Positions 7,982 to 16,745 of a stretch of 64,000 nt of DNA are shown piece after piece. A model generated the notes under the pieces. It was given only the letters and a program-made list of their open reading frames with translations. It did no database searches and was not told where the DNA came from. The position numbers and the translations under genes are program-made. The stretch comes from Candidatus Borkfalkia ceftriaxoniphila (GTDB taxonomy: Bacteria > Bacillota > Clostridia > Christensenellales > Borkfalkiaceae). Within the stretch, counting starts at the first letter, position 1. Every line of letters begins with the position of its first letter. The stretch is from NCBI RefSeq assembly GCF_004134775.1, contig NZ_SDOZ01000002.1, forward strand, positions 1,462,005 through 1,526,004. The letters run 5' to 3'.

Positions 7982-9490
7982 GTGAAGCCGTTCAAAACGT
8001 GTCTTTGTCTGGCGCTCGCGGCAGCGTTCGTATTCTGTGCGGCGGCTTGCGACGGCGGCAATGAAAAGGAGAATCCTGTGACCGTCATCGAAGAGGGGTA
8101 TTCGCGCCTGGACGTAAAGCAAAGCAACGGCAGAAAGACGGAGGGTTTCGGCACGCAGTTCGACACCTGTATCGTGGAAAAGCAGAACGGGCTGAACGAC
8201 GCGGACTGGAAGGTGCAAATCGACGCGCTGGAAAAAATGCAGTTGCAGAGCGTGCGTATCCGTTTCTATCCCGAAATGTACGAGCGCGGCAATGATAATA
8301 ACGATCCCGAATCTTTCGATTACGACAGCCCCAACGTGGATTTCGATTCCATCGAAATGAATTATCTCTATAAACTTTTGGACGTGTTCGAGAAAAACGG
8401 CGTCAAAGTGGATCTGAGTTGGTACGGCTGCCGCACGACGTTTCAGTCGGAAGACGGAAAAATCAACGGCAGTTGGCTGGGCGGCACGTTCGGGCAGGAC
8501 GGCATCCTCGGCTGGATGAACGCGCCCGTTCTCACCGACCATCCCGACGAGGAGTTCGCGGAGTCGGTCGCGGCGTGTCTGAATTACCTCATCAACACGA
8601 AAAAATATACCTGCCTGTACGAATACAGCCTGTTTCCCGAACCCGAAGGCGTCATTCACGACATGGCGAAATACAAGCGGATCTGCGAAAAGGTGACGGC
8701 GAATCTGCAAAAATACGGCATAGCGGACAAAATTTTGTTCAGCGGCCCTGCGGATTACAACAATAACACGGAAACGTACGAGAGTAAATATCTCTCGTAT
8801 ATCGACTATCAGAAGGCGACCTCCTCGGTCTACGCGTTCAAAAACGAGTCGAGCGATGCGGAAATGCTGGCGTTTGCCGAGGCTTACGCGGCGGTGTGCG
8901 ACAAATACGGGCTCAGTTGGGGCATTGCGGAGAGCGGTACTTCCAACTTTCTGACGGCCGTGACCAATTCCGATTCGGATACTTACGAGCGGGCGCTGTT
9001 CATGGCGCGCTTTCTCATCAACATGGTGAACGGCGGCTGCACGAATATCAAATATTTCGTGTTCAGCGACTGCTATTACGACGGAAACCTGAACGAATTG
9101 GGACTTTTCCGCTTCAAACACGAAGACTGGAAGGCGAAACCCGTGTGGTACAGTTGGTCGCTCATCACCCGCTACACAGAGTTCGGCAGCGATATTTTCC
9201 CCATCGGGAGCGATGTGGAAGGGGTGTGTGCCACGGCGTTTAAACTGCCCGACGGCTCCTGGACGTATCTTCTCGCGAACAGTTCCAAAAAGACGCAGAA
9301 AGTCGCAATCGTCAACGAGCGGGAAGACCGCCCCGAAACGCTTGCGCAGTATCGCATGACGGGCTCCTCCCTCCCCGAAGACGGCGCGCTCGAACTCATT
9401 GCCAAGACGGGCGACGTTTCGGCGAAAAACCGCGCGGCGCACGTGACGCTCGCGCCCAACTCTTTCGTCGTTCTGTCGGATAAACAGTAA
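7982..9490 (+). CDS. Lipoprotein with TIM-barrel glycosidase-like fold, paralogue A
   Basis: The 502-residue protein uses a GTG start behind GAGAGG. The lipoprotein signal ends at Cys23 (CAAAC). The mature part reads like a clan-A TIM-barrel glycosidase: an early strand SVRIRFYPEMYERGND, a mid-strand carboxylate region YSLFPEPEG (about 215-223, acid/base candidate), a late strand WGIAESGTSNF (Glu near 314, nucleophile candidate) and a C-terminal beta domain (KLPDGSWTYLLANSS). The CAZy family was not recognised. It is clearly paralogous to the next gene, for example sharing NDDPxxFDYDS-, VDLSWYG- and KLPDGSW-type blocks. It is probably an outer-surface enzyme or glycan-binding protein that trims the polymer before import. 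Confidence 0.65.
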   Translation: MKPFKTCLCLALAAAFVFCAAACDGGNEKENPVTVIEEGYSRLDVKQSNGRKTEGFGTQFDTCIVEKQNGLNDADWKVQIDALEKMQLQSVRIRFYPEMYERGNDNNDPESFDYDSPNVDFDSIEMNYLYKLLDVFEKNGVKVDLSWYGCRTTFQSEDGKINGSWLGGTFGQDGILGWMNAPVLTDHPDEEFAESVAACLNYLINTKKYTCLYEYSLFPEPEGVIHDMAKYKRICEKVTANLQKYGIADKILFSGPADYNNNTETYESKYLSYIDYQKATSSVYAFKNESSDAEMLAFAEAYAAVCDKYGLSWGIAESGTSNFLTAVTNSDSDTYERALFMARFLINMVNGGCTNIKYFVFSDCYYDGNLNELGLFRFKHEDWKAKPVWYSWSLITRYTEFGSDIFPIGSDVEGVCATAFKLPDGSWTYLLANSSKKTQKVAIVNEREDRPETLAQYRMTGSSLPEDGALELIAKTGDVSAKNRAAHVTLAPNSFVVLSDKQ

Positions 9491-9509
9491 AATGAAAAGG
9501 AAAAATGCA

Positions 9510-11036
9510 ATGAAAAAATTCATCAGTTTGCTATTGACGGGGCTGCTTCTGTTCGCCGCGGCGGGCTGTGCGCCCGACCAAAAAGGCGAGATCACCGAGA
9601 TCGAAGTCGACCCCGCGTACACGCGCTACGATATCACCGAAGCCATCGATTACAAGACGGACGGATTCGGCGCGCAGATCGATACCGACGTATATATGCC
9701 CTGGAACAAATTGACCGCGGACGAGGAAACAATGCTGGAACAGCGCATCGCGGACATGAACCTGCAATACACCCGTATCAAAATGTTCCCCGAATTTTTC
9801 GAGCGCGGCAACGATAACGGCGATCCGAACGTGTTCGATTACGATTCCGAGGACGTGGATTTCGACAGCGTGGAGATGAAAGCGCTCTATAAAATTCTGG
9901 ATATCTGCGAAAAGTACGGCATCCGCGTGGATCTGAGTTGGTACGGCGCGTATGCGACTTTCGATTCTTACGACGGAAAGTACGACGGTACCTGGCTCGG
10001 TTATAACAACGACGGCAGCCTCGGCTGGGTGACCGCGCCGCGCAAGACCGACGATTTCGACGGCTACGCCGAATACGCGGAAAACATCGCCGTGGGGCTG
10101 GATTATCTCATCAATACCAAAGGATATACCTGCATCTGGGGTTACAGCGTCATTGCGGAAATGTTCATCACCGATAAGGGCACCATCGTCTGGGATGATT
10201 ACCGCGAATGCGCACGCATCATCGTGGATCGCCTGAAAAAAGACGGGCTTTACGGGAAAGTCAAGCATATCGGCACGTCCGCCATGGCGCATAACGCAAA
10301 GTACTTTGCCGAAGAACAGGAGATGATGGCGGATATTTACGACGTCTGCGGCGTAGGCAACTACAACTGGGATAACGACAGTCCGTTCGAGGCGATGGAC
10401 TATTATTTTCAGGATCTGATGAAGACGTGCCGCAAACTCGGCAAAGGGCTGGTCGAATCGGAATTCTGTCAGGGCCTGCACTTTCTGGATGCGGTGAACA
10501 AGACGGATATCGACGACTATACCGCGGGCATCTATCTCACGCGCTTCATGATCGCAGCCGCGCAGAACGGCGTGAGCGCATTCAATCACTATATTTTAGG
10601 AGATACTTTCTTCACGAATTCCTACGTGCATACGATGGGACTTTGGATGTACCGCGACAACGACTGGAAAGCGCACCCCGAGTATTATTTCTGGGGCATG
10701 GTGTGCAAGTATACGGATATCGGCAGCGAAATTCATCCCATCAAGTCCAAAGATGAAGACGTGTGCATGATCGCATTCAAACTGCCCGACGGCTCCTGGT
10801 CGTACATGATGACGAATAACGGCGCTTCGAACAAAAAAGTGGCCGTCGTGTACGGAAAGGAAGACCGCGCCAAGACGCTTTCCGCTTACAAGATCACCGA
10901 ATCGCTCATTCCCGAAGACCGCGCGGTGGTTCTCCCCGAAGCGTACGCGAGCGTGGATTCTTCCAAGGGCGTGTCGTACGTTACGCTTCCGCCCATGAGT
11001 TTTACCGTACTTTCGAATAAAACTTTTCAAGCATAA
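9510..11036 (+). CDS. Lipoprotein with TIM-barrel glycosidase-like fold, paralogue B
   Basis: The open frame begins at an ATG at 9492, but I choose the ATG at 9510. It has AAAAGGAAAAA at the right distance and begins a clean lipoprotein signal (MKKFISLLLTGLLLFAAAGC). The protein is 508 residues long. It shares the architecture of the preceding gene. The corresponding carboxylate strands are YSVIAEMFITD and LVESEFCQG, so both candidate catalytic Glu positions are kept, but the surrounding residues differ. This suggests different specificity rather than simple redundancy. The C-terminal beta domain ends SFTVLSNKTF. The exact family is unknown; a non-catalytic binding role is also possible. Confidence 0.65.
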   Translation: MKKFISLLLTGLLLFAAAGCAPDQKGEITEIEVDPAYTRYDITEAIDYKTDGFGAQIDTDVYMPWNKLTADEETMLEQRIADMNLQYTRIKMFPEFFERGNDNGDPNVFDYDSEDVDFDSVEMKALYKILDICEKYGIRVDLSWYGAYATFDSYDGKYDGTWLGYNNDGSLGWVTAPRKTDDFDGYAEYAENIAVGLDYLINTKGYTCIWGYSVIAEMFITDKGTIVWDDYRECARIIVDRLKKDGLYGKVKHIGTSAMAHNAKYFAEEQEMMADIYDVCGVGNYNWDNDSPFEAMDYYFQDLMKTCRKLGKGLVESEFCQGLHFLDAVNKTDIDDYTAGIYLTRFMIAAAQNGVSAFNHYILGDTFFTNSYVHTMGLWMYRDNDWKAHPEYYFWGMVCKYTDIGSEIHPIKSKDEDVCMIAFKLPDGSWSYMMTNNGASNKKVAVVYGKEDRAKTLSAYKITESLIPEDRAVVLPEAYASVDSSKGVSYVTLPPMSFTVLSNKTFQA

Positions 11037-11050
11037 AACGGAGTTTGCAG

Positions 11051-12289
11051 ATGTCTTTTTCCAAACAGGAACAAACGGTTTTGGATTGTCTGAAAGACAC
11101 GGCCTTTCAGCCCGTTCAGCCGCCTAAATTCAAACTGAAATATGCCAGCGTGGAACCGGGGCTCGCGTATTCCAATACGCTGTGGGACTGGGATTCCTAC
11201 TGGTACACTTACGCGCTGAAAGACGTCTGCGAACTTTTGCGCGGGGACGAAACCTTCGACTTTGCGCAAAAGAGCAGACTGGTATCGGAAGCGGCGAAAG
11301 GCAACGTCTTAAACTTTCTGGACTTTCAGGAAGAGGACGGGTTCGTGCCCATCATGCTGCGCGCCGATCACGAAAACGATACCTACGCGGTGCGCCCCGA
11401 CGTGATGAACACGCACAAGCCCTTTCTCTGCCAAAGCGCGAAAATGGCGGGGGAGTTGTGCGGCGATCTTTCCTGGCTGCCCGTTGAAAAACTCGCCCTC
11501 TATCTCGGATATTACCGCAAAAATCAGTTCGACGAGCGCAGCGGCCTGTATTTCTGGCGCGACGATATCATGATCGGCGGCGACAACAATCCCACCGTGT
11601 TCGGAAGACCCCGAAACAGCGCCGCGGATCTCTATCTTAACTGTTTTTTATACGCGGAGTACCGCGCGTTCGCGGAAATTTTGCGATGGAAAGGAGAGGA
11701 CGCGCGCCTGCCCGAAGAGGAGGGGAACCGCCTCTTGGAGAGCATCCGCCGCGAAATGTGGGACGAGGGCACGGGGCTTTACTATTCGCAGGACCTGCTC
11801 GTACATACCTACAAGACGGAAATTTTCCATCGCGGGCTGCCCGCGTTCTGGAAAAGCATGCCCCTGAAAATCAAGACGTGGGGCTGTTATCTGCCGCTTT
11901 TGTGCCATATCGCCACGCCGCAGCAGGCGCAGCGCATGGTGAGAGAGTACTTTCAAAGCGCGCTCTGTTCGGATTACGGCATCCGCACGGTCGCAAAGGA
12001 CGAAAAGATGTACGATCTTACGCCTTCGGGGAATCCCTCCAACTGGCTTGGGGCGATCTGGACGGTTTCCAATTACGCCTTGTTCAGAGGATTTCTCGAT
12101 TACGGCTTTGCCGAAGAAGCGCTCACGATCAAAAATCAGACGCTCGCCTATCTCGCGCGCGATATCGAAACGCACGGGAGCATGAGCGAGTCGTATCACC
12201 CGGATACGGGCGAGGGGATATTGCATCATAACTTTTTCAGTTGGAACTGCCTGGCAGCCTCCATGATACGGGAAAGCAAGAACATTTGA
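11051..12289 (+). CDS. (alpha/alpha)6-barrel glycosidase, GH63/GH37-like
   Basis: I place the start at ATG 11051, which has GGAG seven bases upstream, rather than an in-frame TTG at 11045. This gives 412 residues. There is no signal peptide, so the enzyme is cytoplasmic. The N-terminal block NTLWDWDSYWYTYALKD and the mid block GRPRNSAADLYLNCFLYAEY match the trehalase-like MGH1/GH63 fold, where the Asp of SADL is the general acid. Near the C-terminus SMSESYHPDTGEG provides the second carboxylate. Related enzymes act on alpha-glucosides, mannosylglycerate or short alpha-linked oligosaccharides; the substrate here is open. It probably degrades the imported oligosaccharide. Confidence 0.75.
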   Translation: MSFSKQEQTVLDCLKDTAFQPVQPPKFKLKYASVEPGLAYSNTLWDWDSYWYTYALKDVCELLRGDETFDFAQKSRLVSEAAKGNVLNFLDFQEEDGFVPIMLRADHENDTYAVRPDVMNTHKPFLCQSAKMAGELCGDLSWLPVEKLALYLGYYRKNQFDERSGLYFWRDDIMIGGDNNPTVFGRPRNSAADLYLNCFLYAEYRAFAEILRWKGEDARLPEEEGNRLLESIRREMWDEGTGLYYSQDLLVHTYKTEIFHRGLPAFWKSMPLKIKTWGCYLPLLCHIATPQQAQRMVREYFQSALCSDYGIRTVAKDEKMYDLTPSGNPSNWLGAIWTVSNYALFRGFLDYGFAEEALTIKNQTLAYLARDIETHGSMSESYHPDTGEGILHHNFFSWNCLAASMIRESKNI

Positions 12290-12301
12290 AAGAGGTGTCA
12301 C

Positions 12302-13156
12302 ATGAAATTCGGCGCGATTACCGACTGCCTGAAACAACCTACCCTGCGCGAAGCGATCGCCGCCGCGGCGGCTCTGAAACTCGACGGCGTACAGATTTAC
12401 GCGACAACGGGCGAATTCAGCCCCGAAAATCTGACCGAAGCGGACAAAACGTATTACAAAACGCTGCTCGCGGAACATGATCTTTGCGTCAGCGCGCTGT
12501 GCGGAGATATGGGCGGTTTCGGGTTCGAGATCGAAAAGGACAATGCCGCGCGCATCGAAAAGACAAAGCGTATCGTCGATCTGGCGGCGGAATTCGGAAC
12601 AAACACCGTGACTACGCATATCGGCGTGATCCCCGCCGACGAAAGAGATCCGCGTTACCGCGTCATGCTGAACGCGCTCACCGCGTGCGGCCTGTACGCA
12701 AAGAGCCGCGGCGTCACGCTCGCCGTCGAAACGGGCCCCGAAAAGGCGGCGACTTTAAAAAAATTCGTCGAGCGCACCGAAGGCGGCGTGGGCGTCAATC
12801 TCGACCCCGCGAATTTCGTCATGGTCACCGCGCAGGACCCCGCCGAGGCGGTGTATCTTTTGAAAGAATATATCGTCCATACGCATCTGAAAGACGGCAG
12901 AAAACTGGACTCTGCGCAGACGCCCGAAGAGGTGTACCACGCTTTCGCCCTCGGCGGCGTGGAGGCGCTCAACGCCTGCGACGGATTCGAGGAACTGCCC
13001 ATAGGCAAAGGCGACGTGGATTGGAAAGCCTATCTGCGCGCGCTTAAGGACGTCGGGTATAGCGGCTTTCTGACCGTCGAACGCGAGGCGGGCGAAAATC
13101 CGCTCGAAGACATCGCCGCGGGACTGGAATTTATCCGCGCGCTCATGCGGACATGA
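12302..13156 (+). CDS. Sugar phosphate isomerase/epimerase family TIM-barrel protein
   Basis: This 284-residue protein belongs to the xylose-isomerase-like/AP-endonuclease-2 barrel superfamily. Metal-ligand regions are visible at AVETGP (Glu, about residue 143), NLDPANF (Asp, about 163), VHTHLKDG (His, about 196) and LTVEREAG near the C-terminus (Glu, about 260). GAGGTG precedes the ATG. Its stop overlaps the GH32 start by 4 bases (ATGA), showing tight translational coupling. In this family such proteins epimerise or isomerise sugars. Some members, paired with Gfo/Idh oxidoreductases, cleave 3-keto-glycosides; three such oxidoreductases lie just downstream. Which reaction applies here is inference. 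Confidence 0.85.
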   Translation: MKFGAITDCLKQPTLREAIAAAAALKLDGVQIYATTGEFSPENLTEADKTYYKTLLAEHDLCVSALCGDMGGFGFEIEKDNAARIEKTKRIVDLAAEFGTNTVTTHIGVIPADERDPRYRVMLNALTACGLYAKSRGVTLAVETGPEKAATLKKFVERTEGGVGVNLDPANFVMVTAQDPAEAVYLLKEYIVHTHLKDGRKLDSAQTPEEVYHAFALGGVEALNACDGFEELPIGKGDVDWKAYLRALKDVGYSGFLTVEREAGENPLEDIAAGLEFIRALMRT

Positions 13157-14577
13157 AATATAACGAAGATATGCGCCCGCGCCTGCACTTTACGCCGCGC
13201 GCGGGCTTTTTGAACGATCCGAACGGGCTGGCGTACGACGAACGTTCGCATACCTATCACGTGTGTTTTCAGTATCAAAGGGACGTGAACTGCGACCTTT
13301 ATATCGGCTGGCGGCACGCTGTAGGCGATCATTTGTGCGCTCTGCGCGAACAAGGCACCGTCATAGAGCCGAATCCGTACGGCGTTATATTTTCGGGAAG
13401 TTCGGTGCGCGACGAAAAAAACGCGAGCGGACTGTTTGGCAAAGAGGGCGCGAACCTTTTGTCCTTTTACACCGTGCATGATTTAGAAACAAAGCACGAG
13501 TATCAGGCGATGTCCTATTCCGCGGACGGCGTTTCCTGGACGCCGTACCGCGGCGGCGCGCCCGTCATCGACAACGAAAACGATCGCTACGGCGTGAACG
13601 CTTTCCGCGACCCGAAAGTCGTGCGCTGCGACGAAGATACCTGGCTGATGATCGTGGGCGGCGGCGTTCTGCGCCTGTTCGCATCGCGCGATCTCAGGCA
13701 TTGGGAATTTCAGTCGGAGATCGAAAATATGGACGCGGAGGATGCGGAGATCACGGAAAAACTGTTGATCCTGCAAAAATATCTTCCCGATAACGTGACG
13801 CACGGAGAGAAGATGATCTCCGAATGTCCCGACCTGTTCCCCATGGGAAATAAATGGATATTATCGGGCGGCGGGCTCTTTTACGTAGTGGGAAGAGTGG
13901 AAAAGATAAGCGGAAAATATGAATTTATTGCCGAGAGCGGCAAGCGCGCGTTCGCGCGTTCGACAGAATTTTTCGCGCACCGCGGCGAGCCTTACGCCAT
14001 GCAGACCTTTTCCGACGGCCGCCGCCTCGCCTTTTTCTGGCATATGGATACGACTGCGCGGGAGATCGAAAACAAGCCCTGGAACGGCGCGCTTTCCCTT
14101 CCCTTACAACTGCGTATGCAAGGCGGCCGCCTGTGCGCATATCCCGCAAGGGAAGTCGATCGGCAGTTTGAGAAAATCGTATTTTGCGCCGCGCGCGTCA
14201 GCGAAAACACTTCGCTTTCGCCCGAGCCGCTGCTCCTGTTCGATCTTACGATAGAGGGCGAAAAGGATTATACCGTCTTTCTGGAAAACGAACGTTCAAT
14301 CATCCGCCTTTTCGCGTGCCCGCAGGAAGGATATTTATATATCGATCTGACGCGCGCGGAAGAATTTTACGAACACACCGTGGGGAAAATTCCGCTCGGG
14401 AAACGTGGTAAAGTGCGCGTCGTAAAGGACGGCTGCGCGCTCGACGTATTCGCGGACGGCGGAAAAAACTGGTATTCCGCGTTCGTGTTTTCGGAAAACA
14501 TGCGATACTTTGTGCGCCTCGCAAGCGAGAGCGCCTTATATGCAAAAAACGTACGGCTGAAAACGGGCCGCGTATAA
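13153..14577 (+). CDS. Glycoside hydrolase family 32 enzyme (fructosidase type)
   Basis: This 474-residue enzyme shows the full GH32 signature. The nucleophile region is FLNDPNG (Asp22), the transition-state stabiliser AFRDPKV (near 152) and the acid/base ECPDLF (near 223). A five-bladed propeller is followed by a C-terminal beta-sandwich (about 330-474). It hydrolyses beta-fructofuranosyl bonds, as in sucrose or fructo-oligosaccharides. There is no signal peptide, so it acts on imported sugar. An extra acidic segment lies between blades (about 195-215, IENMDAEDAEITEK). Its start overlaps the preceding stop by 4 bases. Because the rest of the locus is not typical of fructan use, a fructose-containing mixed oligosaccharide is possible. 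Confidence 0.93.
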   Translation: MKYNEDMRPRLHFTPRAGFLNDPNGLAYDERSHTYHVCFQYQRDVNCDLYIGWRHAVGDHLCALREQGTVIEPNPYGVIFSGSSVRDEKNASGLFGKEGANLLSFYTVHDLETKHEYQAMSYSADGVSWTPYRGGAPVIDNENDRYGVNAFRDPKVVRCDEDTWLMIVGGGVLRLFASRDLRHWEFQSEIENMDAEDAEITEKLLILQKYLPDNVTHGEKMISECPDLFPMGNKWILSGGGLFYVVGRVEKISGKYEFIAESGKRAFARSTEFFAHRGEPYAMQTFSDGRRLAFFWHMDTTAREIENKPWNGALSLPLQLRMQGGRLCAYPAREVDRQFEKIVFCAARVSENTSLSPEPLLLFDLTIEGEKDYTVFLENERSIIRLFACPQEGYLYIDLTRAEEFYEHTVGKIPLGKRGKVRVVKDGCALDVFADGGKNWYSAFVFSENMRYFVRLASESALYAKNVRLKTGRV

Positions 14578-14621
14578 CGACAAAATTTTGATTTGCCCTA
14601 CGGAGCAAAAGGAGAAACATC

Positions 14622-15701
14622 ATGAATCAAAAAATTTGTATTGCAGTCGTCGGCTGCGGACGTATCGCCACGAACGGGCATTTCCCCGCGTTTCGGGCGC
14701 TCTCCGACATGGTGCGCGTGAAATACGCGTGCGATCTGATCGAGTCCAAAGCGGCTCTCAAACAAAAGGAATATCCCGAACTCGTGGAAAACGTGATCAC
14801 CGATTACAAGATCGCGCTCGCCGATCCCGAAGTCGAGGCTGTGTACGTGCTCACGCCCAACTACGCGCATTACGTCGTCACGATGGACGCGTTGCGGGCG
14901 GGCAAACACGTGTTCTGCGAAAAACCCATCACCGTCAACTATAAACTGTCGGAGGAGATGGCTGCGGAGGCGAAAAAACAGGGTAAGATACTCAATATCG
15001 GCGTCTGCAACCGCTACAACAAATCGGTGGAAATGCTCGAAGAGATGAACCGCAAGGGAAAATTCGGCAACATCTATCATGTATATTGCTCTTTCCGCAG
15101 TTACCGCTGTATCCCGGGGCTGGGCGGCGCGTTCACGACCAAAGCGGAAGCGGGCGGCGGCGTGCTCATCGACTGGGGCGTGCATTTTCTCGATCTCGTT
15201 CTGTACATATTGGGCGGCGCGAAACTGAAAACCGTCACCTGCGACGCGTACAACGAAATGGCGAAGGATATGAAAAAATACTCCTATCTCGGTATGTGGG
15301 CGGAAGACACGAAGAACACCGAAACGGGCGTGAACGACGTGGAAGATTTCATTTCAGGCTACGTGCGTACGGACAAGGCGTCCATTTCTTTCAACGGAGC
15401 CTGGGCGCAGAATATCGGAGAAGACGAAATGTTCATCGATTTTCTGGGCGACAAGGGCGGGGCGCGGCTCACCTACGGCGGGCATTTCGCGCTCTATACC
15501 GCGGATGAAAACAATACGCTGCAAAAGACGGAGTTTTCTTATAACATTCCCGACCATTTCCGCTGCGAGGACGAGGCGTTTTTAAAAGCGACGCGCACGG
15601 GCGAGCATACCAAGACGTATATCGGCGAGATTCTGGAATCGGCAAAACTTCTCGACGCGCTGTATCGGTCGGCGGAGAAAAAACGCGAACTGGAACTGTA
15701 A
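14622..15701 (+). CDS. Gfo/Idh/MocA-family oxidoreductase 1
   Basis: This 359-residue protein has an N-terminal NAD(P) Rossmann fold (VVGCGRIATNGHFPAF), the family CEKPITVN motif with its catalytic Lys near 107, and a C-terminal alpha/beta domain carrying GGGVLIDWGVHFLDLV (active-site Asp/His). GGAG precedes the ATG. It is the first of three consecutive members of the family. Typical reactions are oxidation of a sugar hydroxyl (inositol, glucose C3) or non-hydrolytic glycoside chemistry with bound NAD. The substrate cannot be named from sequence. Confidence 0.92.
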   Translation: MNQKICIAVVGCGRIATNGHFPAFRALSDMVRVKYACDLIESKAALKQKEYPELVENVITDYKIALADPEVEAVYVLTPNYAHYVVTMDALRAGKHVFCEKPITVNYKLSEEMAAEAKKQGKILNIGVCNRYNKSVEMLEEMNRKGKFGNIYHVYCSFRSYRCIPGLGGAFTTKAEAGGGVLIDWGVHFLDLVLYILGGAKLKTVTCDAYNEMAKDMKKYSYLGMWAEDTKNTETGVNDVEDFISGYVRTDKASISFNGAWAQNIGEDEMFIDFLGDKGGARLTYGGHFALYTADENNTLQKTEFSYNIPDHFRCEDEAFLKATRTGEHTKTYIGEILESAKLLDALYRSAEKKRELEL

Positions 15702-15704
15702 ATT

Positions 15705-16745
15705 ATGAAGAAAAAACTGAGAGTCGCCATCATCGGCTGCGGCCGCATATTGCCCATGCACGCCGTGCCCGCCACGGTTCTGGAACAGTCGGAACTCGTC
15801 GCCGTGTGCGATATCCGCGCCGAGCGCGCAAAAGCCGCGGCGGAAAAGTACGGCTGCAAGGCATATACGGACTATAAAGATCTTTTGAAAAAGGAAAAAT
15901 TAGACGCCGTGCACGTGTGCATACCGCACTATCTGCACCCGATCGTTTCCGAATACGCGCTCTCGTGCGGGGTGAACGTGCTGAGCGAAAAACCCATGGC
16001 GATCGACTACGAATCGGCGGAAAAATGCGTGCGCACGGCGGAAAGGTTCGGGCTCAACTACGGCGTGATTTTGCAATGCCGCTACAATAAGTCCGCCCAA
16101 CTCGTCAAACGCGCGCTGCTCGGCGGCAGGCTGGGGAAAATTATTTCCGCGCGTTCCACGCTCACCTGGACGCGCCCCGACAGTTATTATGCCGAATCCG
16201 ACTGGAAGGGCACCTGGGACAAGGAGGGCGGCGGCGTCGTCATCGACCAGGCCATTCACTCCATGGACCTCGTCAATTGGTTCATCGGCGATACGCCCGT
16301 CAAGGTGGATGTTTCCATCGCCAACCGCGGGCACGAGATCGTGAAGGTGGAGGACAGCGCCGAGGGGCTGATCACCTATCGGAACGGCGTGCGCTACGGC
16401 TTTTACTGCATGAACAACTACGGCTGCGACGAGCCCATCGAAATACGGCTCTTGTGCGAAAAGGGCAAAGCCGTGCTCACGTATGACGACGCGTGCATTT
16501 CCTACGACGACGGCACCAACGAAACGGTGGTCGAACAAGGCTCCGACATCGTGTACGAGGGCGGCAAGGATTATTGGGGATTCCAGCACATCAAACAGAT
16601 CTCCCAGTTTTACAACGCCGTGCTCGGACTGGAACCTTTGGAGATCAGCGGGCGCGAGGCGCTGAAAATCCAAAAACTTATCTGCGCCGTGTACGAGAGC
16701 GGCAAATCGGGCAGACCCGTATATCTGAATGAGGAGAAAAAATGA
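15705..16745 (+). CDS. Gfo/Idh/MocA-family oxidoreductase 2
   Basis: The protein has 346 residues. The Rossmann motif is IIGCGRILPMHAVPA, the catalytic motif SEKPMAID and the C-terminal active-site block GGGVVIDQAIHSMDLV. It starts three bases after the preceding stop and its own stop overlaps the next ATG, so the trio is co-translated. All catalytic positions of the family are present. It is only distantly similar to its neighbour, so the pair probably catalyses successive or complementary steps (oxidation and later reduction) rather than being a recent duplication. Confidence 0.92.
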   Translation: MKKKLRVAIIGCGRILPMHAVPATVLEQSELVAVCDIRAERAKAAAEKYGCKAYTDYKDLLKKEKLDAVHVCIPHYLHPIVSEYALSCGVNVLSEKPMAIDYESAEKCVRTAERFGLNYGVILQCRYNKSAQLVKRALLGGRLGKIISARSTLTWTRPDSYYAESDWKGTWDKEGGGVVIDQAIHSMDLVNWFIGDTPVKVDVSIANRGHEIVKVEDSAEGLITYRNGVRYGFYCMNNYGCDEPIEIRLLCEKGKAVLTYDDACISYDDGTNETVVEQGSDIVYEGGKDYWGFQHIKQISQFYNAVLGLEPLEISGREALKIQKLICAVYESGKSGRPVYLNEEKK

